Assembly: GCA_902476475.1 (NCBI GenBank)
Contig: CABSDO010000032.1
Span: forward strand, 1 to 19,708
Direction: 5' to 3'
Length of the DNA: 19,708 nt
Source of the DNA: an uncultured Collinsella sp.
Lineage (GTDB): Bacteria > Actinomycetota > Coriobacteriia > Coriobacteriales > Coriobacteriaceae
Shown here: positions 1 to 6,105 of the stretch, piece after piece
How the letters are laid out: the number at the start of each line of letters is the position of its first letter
Numbering within the stretch: position 1 is the stretch's first letter
Notes under the pieces: model-generated
Seen by the model: the letters and a program-made list of their open reading frames with translations, nothing else
The model's database searches: none
What the model was told of the DNA's origin: nothing
Program-made: the position numbers and the translations under genes

Positions 1-45
1 CATCAGGGTCGGCGCGGCCCCCGAGCCTTGGGTAACGTTGCTGGA

Positions 46-73
46 CGAACGTCGCTTTGCTCGTTCGCTTTTT
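46..73 (+). terminator. possible terminator of an upstream gene outside the window
   Basis: A 6-bp stem (CGAACG at 46-51 with CGTTCG at 62-67) has a 10-nt loop and is followed by C and five T residues at 69-73. This fits a weak rho-independent terminator for a plus-strand gene lying left of the window. The stem is short, and no coding region is recognisable in the first 112 bases, so the call is tentative. Confidence 0.35.
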
Positions 74-112
74 GATCTGGAGAGCCGGGTGGGCTGAATA
101 CTTAGACATGGC

Positions 113-148
113 AAGGGGCTCCCCCGTTGAAGAACGGGGGAGCCCCTT
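113..148. terminator. 16-bp perfect hairpin downstream of manA
   Basis: Bases 113-128 and 133-148 are exact reverse complements around a GAAG loop, giving a 16-bp G+C-rich stem. It lies 25 bases beyond the stop codon of the minus-strand manA gene and may end that transcript. The minus-strand flank is not U-rich, while the plus-strand flank (TTGTTACGTTTG) is moderately T-rich, so it may act on either strand or serve only as a 3'-end stabiliser. Confidence 0.6.
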
Positions 149-173
149 GTTACGTTTGGGTTGTTGGTGCGAC

Positions 174-1106
174 CTAGAGGTGGCTGATGATCAGTTCCAT
201 CTTGCCTTCGAGGTCGATGGTGCTGACGGTGCTCGGAGCCAGCAGGTGGCTTCCCTTGTGGACGGGGTCGCCGCAGACGGTGCCTTCGCCGTCGATGACT
301 GACAGGCACATGAAGGGCCAGCGCTGGTCGAGGGTCTTGCTGCCGTTGACGCGCACGCGATCGACGGTGTAGCAGGGGTTGGACTCGAGCTCGGTTACGC
401 CATCGACCTCGGGCGCGGTTACGGTACCGTCGGTCGGAGCCTGAGCATCAAAGTTTATGCAGTCGAGGCTCTGCTCAATGTGTAGGGGACGCAGTTTGCC
501 GTCGGTGCCGGGGCGGTCGTAATCGTACAGGCGATACGTCACGTCGCACGACTGCTGCGTTTCCAAAATGAGCGTGCCGGCCTTGATGGCGTGAACGGTA
601 CCGGAATCAATCTGGAAAAAGTCGCCCTTGTGGATCGGCAGTACGTTGAGCATGTCGTTCCAGCGGCCGTCCTTGATCATCTGTGCGGCCTCGGTGCGGT
701 CTTTAGCACGCTGGCCGACGATGATCGTGGCGCCGGGCTCGCAATCCAGCACGTACCAGCACTCGGTTTTACCCAGGCTGCCGTTCTCGTGCTCGGCGGC
801 GTACTCGTCGTTGGGATGAATCTGGATCGAAAGGTCGTCCTTGGCGTCCAGAATCTTAATGAGCAGCGGGAACTCCTTGCCCTCGCAGTTACCAAAGAGC
901 TCGCGGTGCTCGGCCCACAGCCACGAAAGCGTGTGACCGGCGTACGGGCCCTCCGCGATCTGGCAGTCGCCGTTGGGGTGGGCCGAGATAGCCCAACACT
1001 CACCGATGGGACCCTCGGGAATGTCGTAACCAAATACGGTTTCGAGCTGGCGGCCGCCCCAGATCTTCTCGTGGAAGATCGGCGTGAGTTTAATCAAATC
1101 GGACAT
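174..1106 (-). CDS. manA: mannose-6-phosphate isomerase, class I
   Basis: This 310-residue protein matches the short class I phosphomannose isomerases, zinc enzymes that interconvert mannose 6-phosphate and fructose 6-phosphate in the cytoplasm. Family landmarks visible here are IWGG near residue 15, the metal ligands Q95 and H97 in SIQIHPND, E115 in KTECWYVL and H172 in GTVHAI, and the YRLYDYDR motif around R192. I chose the ATG at 1106 because GGGAG (1118-1114) is then 7 bases upstream. The ATG two codons earlier at 1112 would leave only one base. The gene follows the GntR regulator on the same strand with a 72-base gap, so the two are probably one transcript. Its place beside a beta-glycoside PTS suggests a mannose-containing substrate or a general link to fructose 6-phosphate. 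Confidence 0.93.
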   Translation of the reverse strand: MSDLIKLTPIFHEKIWGGRQLETVFGYDIPEGPIGECWAISAHPNGDCQIAEGPYAGHTLSWLWAEHRELFGNCEGKEFPLLIKILDAKDDLSIQIHPNDEYAAEHENGSLGKTECWYVLDCEPGATIIVGQRAKDRTEAAQMIKDGRWNDMLNVLPIHKGDFFQIDSGTVHAIKAGTLILETQQSCDVTYRLYDYDRPGTDGKLRPLHIEQSLDCINFDAQAPTDGTVTAPEVDGVTELESNPCYTVDRVRVNGSKTLDQRWPFMCLSVIDGEGTVCGDPVHKGSHLLAPSTVSTIDLEGKMELIISHL

Positions 1107-1178
1107 GTGCATACTCCCATAAGGTTGTGCGGGTGCCGCGTAAGACAGCTCAAAACGAGCACCCGCCGGATTGCAAAA

Positions 1179-1898
1179 CTAGGCCAGCGTTACGTTGTGT
1201 AGCTCAAAGCGGTCGCCTACGTTGTGCGAGATAGAATATTCAAACGCGGTGCCGCTATCCAAGAAGCCAATCTGGTTGAGTTCGAGCAGGGGAGAGCCGG
1301 GTTTGGTATCCAGGCGCTCAGCCTCTTCCTCAGTTGCCGCGACGGCGCGAATGGTACGGTGGAAACTCGAGAGCTTGAGTCCGCACTGCTCGCGGATGAA
1401 GCTGTAGACCGACGCGTACAGGTCTTTTTTCTTAAGACCCGGAATCAGCTCGAGTGGCATATAGGTGTACTCGATAACGATGGGCTGACCATCGACCTCG
1501 CGTACGCGCACGATGTGATAGGCAAAGTCGTCTTCGGCCATTCCCAGCTGGGTCGCAACCTCTGCCGGCGGATTGACGATCGAGAAATCGTAGACCACCG
1601 AGGTCACTTTCTCCCCGCGATGCTCGTACGAAAAGCCTTGGGCACGGTCGTTCTTGCCTTGAAAAAACACCTGGCCGGGAAGCCCCGCCGTGTCCTTGAC
1701 GTAGGTGCCCGATCCACGGCGACTTGTGACCAGGCCCTCCTCGGTGATCTGCTCGATCGCGCGCTTGACGGTGATCTTGGAAACGCCATACAGCTCGCAA
1801 AACTCTACGACGGTGGGCAGTTTGTCGCCCGGCTTAAGGGAGCCGTCCTCGATGCTTCGACGGATATCTGCAGCTATCGCCTCGTATTTGGGAATCAT
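1179..1898 (-). CDS. GntR-family transcriptional regulator with UTRA ligand domain
   Basis: The 239-residue protein has an N-terminal winged helix of the GntR type (about residues 1-68; GDKLPTVVEFCELYGVSKIT is the recognition-helix region, followed by the wing SRRGSGTYV). A C-terminal UTRA effector-binding domain covers roughly residues 90-235. HutC/TreR-type members with this layout usually sense sugar phosphates or small metabolites and repress adjacent catabolic genes. The ATG at 1898 is preceded by AGGGAGG five bases upstream. It is divergent from the GH1-PTS genes and cotranscribed with manA, so it is the obvious candidate regulator of both units. The effector cannot be read from sequence. 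A phosphorylated sugar from the PTS substrate is the best guess. Confidence 0.9.
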   Translation of the reverse strand: MIPKYEAIAADIRRSIEDGSLKPGDKLPTVVEFCELYGVSKITVKRAIEQITEEGLVTSRRGSGTYVKDTAGLPGQVFFQGKNDRAQGFSYEHRGEKVTSVVYDFSIVNPPAEVATQLGMAEDDFAYHIVRVREVDGQPIVIEYTYMPLELIPGLKKKDLYASVYSFIREQCGLKLSSFHRTIRAVAATEEEAERLDTKPGSPLLELNQIGFLDSGTAFEYSISHNVGDRFELHNVTLA

Positions 1899-1935
1899 GC
1901 AATCCTCCCTTCATATTTGCGTTGATATAAAAGAG

Positions 1936-1965
1936 AGTATACCTACTTAAAAAGCATCCATATGG
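1936..1965. promoter_or_regulatory. candidate operator palindromes between the GntR gene and the GH1 operon
   Basis: The 296-base divergent intergenic region is much more A+T-rich than its neighbours. Two small palindromes stand out: GTATAC at 1937-1942 and CCATATGG at 1958-1965. Either could be part of a GntR-family operator, which is typically a short inverted repeat. They are too short to be convincing alone. On the minus strand TATACT (1941-1936) could be a -10 box for the regulator, but no good -35 lies at the right distance. Confidence 0.25.
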
Positions 1966-2001
1966 CTTTCATCAAAGAAGTTCGATAAATAAAAAAGACG
2001 C

Positions 2002-2029
2002 TTTACATAATAAATTAGAGCGCTATAGT
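2002..2029 (+). promoter_or_regulatory. sigma-70-type promoter of the GH1-PTS operon
   Basis: TTTACA (2002-2007) and TATAGT (2024-2029) are separated by 16 bases and each matches the sigma-70 consensus at five of six positions. Transcription would start near 2036, leaving a leader of about 160 nt before the GH1 start codon. The surrounding A+T richness supports this being the promoter region. Confidence 0.6.
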
Positions 2030-2071
2030 TACAGACAACAAGCGAGATGCATTGGCGTTTGCTTGTGCTGT

Positions 2072-2161
2072 TTGGGGACGGATTTGTTTTGGCGGGCAGG
2101 GTATCCAGATACCTGGTGCGCGCCCGCGCCGGATGGCCTGCCAAAGCAAATCCGTCTCCAA
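2072..2161 (+). repeat. long inverted repeat in the GH1 leader
   Basis: Bases 2072-2093 pair with 2140-2161 over 22 positions with only two G-U wobbles. The 46-nt loop contains two smaller hairpins: GTATC/GATAC at 2101-2112, and GGTGC/GCGCC around 2115-2130. It lies between the predicted promoter and the ribosome-binding site. It could be an RNA control element or an inserted palindromic repeat. It has no terminal U run, so it does not look like a simple attenuator. It does not resemble the short BglG/LicT-type antiterminator target, and no such protein is encoded here. Confidence 0.75.
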
Positions 2162-2194
2162 CCGAAAGCTTTAGACACGAAAGCGAGGACTTTG

Positions 2195-3595
2195 ATGGCT
2201 CAGTATCAGCTGCCCAGCGACTTCTTCTTTGGCGCCGCTATGTCCGGCCCGCAGACTGAGGGTCAGTGGAACCAGGGGGGCAAGCTCGAGAACCTGTGGG
2301 ACACCTGGTCCATCCAGGATTTGGGTTCGTTCTACAACTGCGTTGGCTCGTATGCCGGTAATGACTTTATGGCCAAGTACCAGGAAGACTTTCGCATTTT
2401 GAAGGACTTGGGCCTGAATACCTATCGCACTTCCATCCAGTGGAGCCGTCTGCTCGATGCCGACGGCAACCTCAACGAGGAGGGCGCTGCGTGGTATCAC
2501 GAGCTGTTCCGCGCCTCTCGCGAGGCCGGCCTGGAGCCGTTTGTCAACTTGTACCACTTTGACATGCCCACCTACCTCTTTAACCGTGGCGGCTGGGAGA
2601 GCCGCGAGGTCGTCGAGGCTTACGCGCATTACGCCGACGTCGCCTTCCACGAGTTTGGCCAGGAGATTAAGTACTGGTTTACCTTTAACGAGCCCATCGT
2701 CGAGCCCGAGCAGCGCTATCAGGAGGGCGTGTGGTTCCCGCAGCTCCACGACTATAGCCGCGCTCGCACCGTGCAGTATCACATCTCGCTGGCACATGCG
2801 CTGGCCGTGGCCAACTATCGTCGCGCCTATGACGAGGGCGCTATTCGCGCCGATGCCAAGATCGGCATGATCAACTGCTTTACCCCGGTCTATACCAAGG
2901 AGAACCCCAGCGAGGCAGACCTCGAGGCCGTGCGTATGACCAGCGGTATCAACAATCGCTGGTGGCTCGACCTCATTACCAAGGGCGAGCTTCCTGCTGA
3001 CGTGCTCGACAGCCTGGCCGAGGGCGGCGTTAAGCTCCCGTTCCGTGCCGGCGATCAAGAGATTCTCAAGCAGGGTGTTGTCGACTGGCTCGGCTGCAAC
3101 TACTACCACCCCACGCGTGTTCAGGCTCCGGCGAGCAAGGTCGACCAGTACGGTCTGCCGCACTTTGCCGACGAGTACGTGTGGCCCGACGCCGTTATGA
3201 ACGAGAGCCGCGGCTGGGAGATCTACCCGCAGGGCCTCTACGACTTTGGCATGGACTGCGCTAAGAACTATCCCGATCTTGAGTGGTTCGTTTCCGAGAA
3301 CGGCATCGGCATCATGGACGAATACAAGAACCGTGACGCCGAAGGAACCATCCAGGATGACTACCGCGTCGACTTTGTACGTCAGCACCTGGAGTGGGTG
3401 GCCAAGGCAATTGCCGAGGGCGCCAAGTGCCGCGGATACCATTACTGGGCCGTCATCGATAACTGGTCTTGGGCTAATGCCTTTAAGAACCGTTACGGTT
3501 TTGTCGAGGTTGACCTTATGGACGGCTACAAGCGCCACCTTAAGAAGTCGGCGGCCTGGCTCAAACAGGTCGCCACGACCCACGTGGTTGATTAG
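2195..3595 (+). CDS. glycoside hydrolase family 1, probable 6-phospho-beta-glucosidase
   Basis: This 466-residue GH1 enzyme would hydrolyse the beta-linked, 6-phosphorylated disaccharide delivered by the adjacent PTS. The acid/base glutamate is E166 in TFNEP and the nucleophile is E368 in SENG. At the position where ordinary beta-glucosidases have Glu (FEWA), this protein has S425 in DNWSWANAFKNRYG, the signature of phospho-beta-glycosidases, and Y434 is also kept. The usual phosphate-binding Lys two residues before that Tyr is replaced by N432, with lysine at 431. The ATG at 2195 is chosen because GAGGA lies five bases upstream and the MAQYQLPSDFFFGAA start is typical. Upstream in-frame starts run through the leader hairpin. 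It is the first gene of the operon with the IIC, IIB and IIA genes. Confidence 0.9.
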   Translation: MAQYQLPSDFFFGAAMSGPQTEGQWNQGGKLENLWDTWSIQDLGSFYNCVGSYAGNDFMAKYQEDFRILKDLGLNTYRTSIQWSRLLDADGNLNEEGAAWYHELFRASREAGLEPFVNLYHFDMPTYLFNRGGWESREVVEAYAHYADVAFHEFGQEIKYWFTFNEPIVEPEQRYQEGVWFPQLHDYSRARTVQYHISLAHALAVANYRRAYDEGAIRADAKIGMINCFTPVYTKENPSEADLEAVRMTSGINNRWWLDLITKGELPADVLDSLAEGGVKLPFRAGDQEILKQGVVDWLGCNYYHPTRVQAPASKVDQYGLPHFADEYVWPDAVMNESRGWEIYPQGLYDFGMDCAKNYPDLEWFVSENGIGIMDEYKNRDAEGTIQDDYRVDFVRQHLEWVAKAIAEGAKCRGYHYWAVIDNWSWANAFKNRYGFVEVDLMDGYKRHLKKSAAWLKQVATTHVVD

Positions 3596-3600
3596 CGACC

Positions 3601-3633
3601 GGGCGAACGCCCAGATCGCGCGCCGCTGCGCGC
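3601..3633 (+). other. tandem small hairpins after the GH1 gene
   Basis: GGGCGAACGCCC (3601-3612) and GCGCGC-CGCT-GCGCGC (3618-3633) could each fold into a short G+C-rich hairpin in the 120-base gap before the IIC gene. No U run follows, so full termination is unlikely. They might protect the upstream message or reduce read-through. The evidence is only local self-complementarity in a G+C-rich sequence. Confidence 0.35.
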
Positions 3634-3715
3634 AACACATGGCACATTTGGTGGCAGAGGGCGACAGACCACCGTGCGCATAGGAAAAGGCCGGATTTGA
3701 AAGTTAGGAGCAATC

Positions 3716-5059
3716 ATGGCCAGTGACAACGGAAAGAGCTTCCTCGACAAGTTTGCCGAGGTCTCTGCGAAGGTAGGAAACCAGGTTCACCTGCGTTCCC
3801 TGCGTGACGCTTTCGCGACCATCACGCCGCTCTATATCCTTGCGGGTATCGCGGTTCTTATCAACAACGTCGTGTTCCCCCTGTTCCCGCTCGATGCGGC
3901 GGGCCTTGCCAACCTTCAGACGTGGGGTTCGGCAATTACGCTGGGCACCCTCAACGTCTCTGCAATTATCTTGGCCGGATTGATTGGCTACAGCCTCGCT
4001 AAGAACAAGCGTTTCGATAACCCGCTCGCTTGCGTGGTCGTCGCTATCTCTGCTTTCGTCATCATGATGCCGCAGCAGATCACCGCCACGCTTGCCGCCA
4101 CGAGCCCGCTGCTTACCGACAAGATCACCTCCGCCGAGGTCACGGGCGCCCTTTCGACCGCCAACACCGGCACCAACGGTCTGTTCTCGGCTATTATCAT
4201 CGCCCTGCTTTCCGTCTCGCTCTTCATCAAGATTTCTGGCATCGAGAAGCTCAAGGTTAAGCTGGGCGAGGGCGTGCCCCCCGCGGTTTCCAACTCCTTC
4301 AACGTCATGATCCCGATGCTGCTCAACCTCTCGATCTTCGCTCTTGCCGCAGCTCTGCTTGCCGTGTGCGCCGGCACCGATCTGTGCGCCATCATCTCCA
4401 CGTGCATCTCCAACCCGCTCAAGAGCATCATGAACGCCGGTCCGTGGGCTGTTATCCTCATCTACACCCTTGCTAACCTGCTGTTCTGCGTCGGTATTCA
4501 CCAGTCCACCATCTCTGGCGCTACCGTCGAGCCGATCCTGACCATGCTCATCGTCGACAACATGGCTACCTTTGCCGCCGGTGGCACCATCCAGCCCGAT
4601 CACTACATGAACATGCAGATCGTTAACAGCTTCGCCCTCATCGGCGGCTCGGGCTGCACCCTCATGCTCCTGCTCGACACGCTCCTGTTCTCCAAGAACA
4701 AGGCTTCCGAGACCGTTTCCAAGATGGCTATCCTGCCTGGTCTGTTCAACATCAACGAGCCGGTTATCTACGGTTACCCCATCGTGTACAACCTGCCGCT
4801 CATGATCCCGTTCGTCCTCCTTCCCGACCTGTTCATCGGCATCACCTATGGCCTTACCTGCGCAGGCATCATCAGCCCCTGCATCGCCCAGGTGCCCTGG
4901 ACTATGCCTCCCGTCATCAATGCCCTGCTCGCTACGGGCTTTGACTGGCGCGCCGGCGTGTGGCAGGCTCTCGAGATTGTCATTGGCATGGCCGTCTACC
5001 TGCCCTTTATGAAGATTTCCGAGAAGGCAATCGCCAAGCAGGAGGCTCTCGCCGAGTAG
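3716..5059 (+). CDS. PTS system lactose/cellobiose-type IIC permease
   Basis: The 447-residue polytopic membrane protein is the sugar-translocating subunit of a cellobiose/lactose-family PTS. A cytoplasmic N-terminus is followed by about ten hydrophobic segments starting near residue 35 (TPLYILAGIAVLINNVVFPL). Two substrate-site landmarks of the family are visible: H262 in GIHQSTISG, and the NINEP motif with E348 in the phrase NINEPVIYGYPIVYN. Family members carry sugar while IIB donates phosphate to it. The ATG at 3716 has AGGAG five bases upstream. IIB and IIA are encoded separately just downstream, so the system is complete apart from the general EI and HPr. The exact sugar cannot be told from sequence. 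Cellobiose, other beta-glucosides or beta-mannosides are possible. Confidence 0.92.
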   Translation: MASDNGKSFLDKFAEVSAKVGNQVHLRSLRDAFATITPLYILAGIAVLINNVVFPLFPLDAAGLANLQTWGSAITLGTLNVSAIILAGLIGYSLAKNKRFDNPLACVVVAISAFVIMMPQQITATLAATSPLLTDKITSAEVTGALSTANTGTNGLFSAIIIALLSVSLFIKISGIEKLKVKLGEGVPPAVSNSFNVMIPMLLNLSIFALAAALLAVCAGTDLCAIISTCISNPLKSIMNAGPWAVILIYTLANLLFCVGIHQSTISGATVEPILTMLIVDNMATFAAGGTIQPDHYMNMQIVNSFALIGGSGCTLMLLLDTLLFSKNKASETVSKMAILPGLFNINEPVIYGYPIVYNLPLMIPFVLLPDLFIGITYGLTCAGIISPCIAQVPWTMPPVINALLATGFDWRAGVWQALEIVIGMAVYLPFMKISEKAIAKQEALAE

Positions 5060-5088
5060 AACGCCTAACGTTCGTCCCTTTCACCGTT

Positions 5089-5119
5089 GCGGGCACCGGT
5101 ACGCGGTGCCGGTGCCCGC
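5089..5119 (+). other. strong hairpin between IIC and IIB genes
   Basis: GCGGGCACCGG (5089-5099) and CCGGTGCCCGC (5109-5119) form a perfect 11-bp stem around a 9-nt loop in the 160-base gap between IIC and IIB. There is no U tract, so it looks more like a processing, stability or partial-termination element that sets different subunit levels. A weak promoter-like pair (TTGTGT, then CACAAT about 18 bases later, ending at 5160) lies downstream, but I do not rate it as established. Confidence 0.55.
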
Positions 5120-5219
5120 GGCTCTCTCCCTTGTGTAAAGATGCAGGGGGTGGGCACAATAGCCGCAAGGAATAAAACCAGTCGTCGTCTGCGCGCCGCG
5201 CAGTTATAAGGAGGAAACC

Positions 5220-5522
5220 ATGAAGAAGATCATGCTCTGCTGCAATGCCGGTATGTCCACGAGCCTGCTGGTCCAGAAGATGCAGGCCGAGGTTGCAAAC
5301 CGTGGTCTGGATATTGAGGTCGAGGCTCGTCCCATGAACGAGGCCCACGATCACCTGGGCGAGTGCGACATGTTGCTGCTTGGTCCGCAGATCGGCTACA
5401 CCAAGGGCGATTTTGAGAAGGAGGCCACCGGTCGTTTCCCGGTCGAGGTCATCAACATGGTCGACTACGGCCGCATGAACGCTGCCGGCATCATCGACCA
5501 CTGCGTCAGCGTGATGGGCTAG
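5220..5522 (+). CDS. PTS system lactose/cellobiose-type IIB subunit
   Basis: This 100-residue cytoplasmic protein is a stand-alone IIB of the cellobiose/lactose family. It takes phosphate from IIA and passes it to the incoming sugar bound by IIC. The phospho-accepting cysteine is C8 in the N-terminal P-loop-like motif CNAGMSTS, followed by LLVQKMQ as in ChbB-type proteins. Its length is normal for the family. AGGAGG five bases before the ATG is one of the best ribosome-binding sites in the window. The gene sits between the IIC gene and the IIA gene, and the IIA start lies only nine bases after its stop. Confidence 0.95.
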   Translation: MKKIMLCCNAGMSTSLLVQKMQAEVANRGLDIEVEARPMNEAHDHLGECDMLLLGPQIGYTKGDFEKEATGRFPVEVINMVDYGRMNAAGIIDHCVSVMG

Positions 5523-5531
5523 GTGCTCCGC

Positions 5532-5864
5532 ATGGAGGATATGAACGAACTGCAGATGACCTGCTTTGAGATCATCAGCTACGTCGGTACCGCCAAGAGC
5601 ATGTACATCAATGCCGTGCAAAAGGCCAAGGAGGGCGATTTTGACGCCGCCGAGGAGCTTATCAAGCAGGGCGACGAGGCCTATAACGGTGGCCACGATG
5701 TTCACATGGGGCTTCTGAAGAAGGAGGCCAACGGCGAGCGTAACGGTGAGGCTCCGTTGATTCTGCTGCATGCCGAGGACCAGATGGCCGGTACCGAGAC
5801 CATGCGCGTCATGGCGACGGAGCTCATCGAGGTTCACAAACAGTTGCAGGCACTTAAGGCCTAG
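5532..5864 (+). CDS. PTS system lactose/cellobiose-type IIA subunit
   Basis: The 110-residue helical protein is the type 3 IIA that receives phosphate from HPr and gives it to IIB. These proteins work as trimers. In the LLHAEDQM motif, H80 is the expected phosphorylation site and D83 corresponds to the buried Asp that binds a metal at the trimer axis in the family. The start is ambiguous. GTG at 5523 directly follows the IIB stop, ATG at 5532 has AGGTG about six bases upstream, and ATG at 5541 has GGAGG too close. I prefer 5532 because it gives MEDMNELQMTCFEII, closest to the usual N-terminus. A terminator hairpin follows about 60 bases later. Confidence 0.92.
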   Translation: MEDMNELQMTCFEIISYVGTAKSMYINAVQKAKEGDFDAAEELIKQGDEAYNGGHDVHMGLLKKEANGERNGEAPLILLHAEDQMAGTETMRVMATELIEVHKQLQALKA

Positions 5865-5922
5865 TCAGCGTTATCGCCGCGATGGGCCGTGCGGTCCAAC
5901 AGACAACACAGTCCCTTTGACG

Positions 5923-5960
5923 GGCGCCGGGAGTCTCCGCCTCCCCGCGCCTTTATATTT
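5923..5960 (+). terminator. terminator of the GH1-PTS operon
   Basis: GGCGC-C-GGGAG (5923-5933) pairs with CTCCC-C-GCGCC (5941-5951) as two 5-bp helices around one C-C mismatch, with a 7-nt loop, and is followed by TTTATATTT (5952-5960). This is a reasonable rho-independent terminator after the IIA gene. Confidence 0.7.
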
Positions 5961-6006
5961 GGGGAAGGTCTTGCGCGATCTATTGAGTGACCATTCGCGC
6001 TTCCCC
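5961..6006 (+). other. bulged hairpin between the PTS operon and the ROK gene
   Basis: GGGGAA (5961-5966) pairs with TTCCCC (6001-6006), and GCGCGA (5973-5978) pairs with TCGCGC (5995-6000). The left arm carries a 6-nt bulge. It directly follows the operon terminator and directly precedes another hairpin. Its role is unknown. Confidence 0.5.
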
Positions 6007-6010
6007 AGAT

Positions 6011-6052
6011 AAAACCTGCCAAAACAAACCTGTTTCTTTTTGGTAGGTTTTT
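6011..6052. terminator. A/T-flanked hairpin, possibly a bidirectional terminator
   Basis: AAAACCTGCCAAAA (6011-6024) pairs with TTTTGGTAGGTTTT (6038-6051) over 14 positions with one G-U wobble, ending in a short T run. A terminator-like shape exists on both strands. The arm CCTGCCAAAACAAACCTG resembles CCTGCCAAAGCAAATCCG in the right arm of the GH1 leader inverted repeat (15 of 18 bases), so the two may be related repeats. Confidence 0.6.
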
Positions 6053-6105
6053 GCCTTGGGAGCGGTACCATACAGGCAATGTTTAAACGAGAAAGGCGGG
6101 CTCCC

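Noticed and set aside
2063..2194. 44-residue N-terminal extension of the GH1 enzyme
   Set aside because: It would translate through the 22-bp leader hairpin, has no ribosome-binding site and does not resemble GH1 N-termini. The ATG at 2195 has a good site.
2040..2194. BglG/LicT-type antiterminator target before the GH1 gene
   Set aside because: The stem is far longer than such targets, no overlapping U-tailed terminator is visible, and no antiterminator protein is encoded beside it.
2171..3640. Long minus-strand open frame (489 codons) opposite the GH1 gene
   Set aside because: It lies antisense to a gene with all GH1 catalytic motifs, has no ribosome-binding site or recognisable domain, and reflects high third-position G+C.
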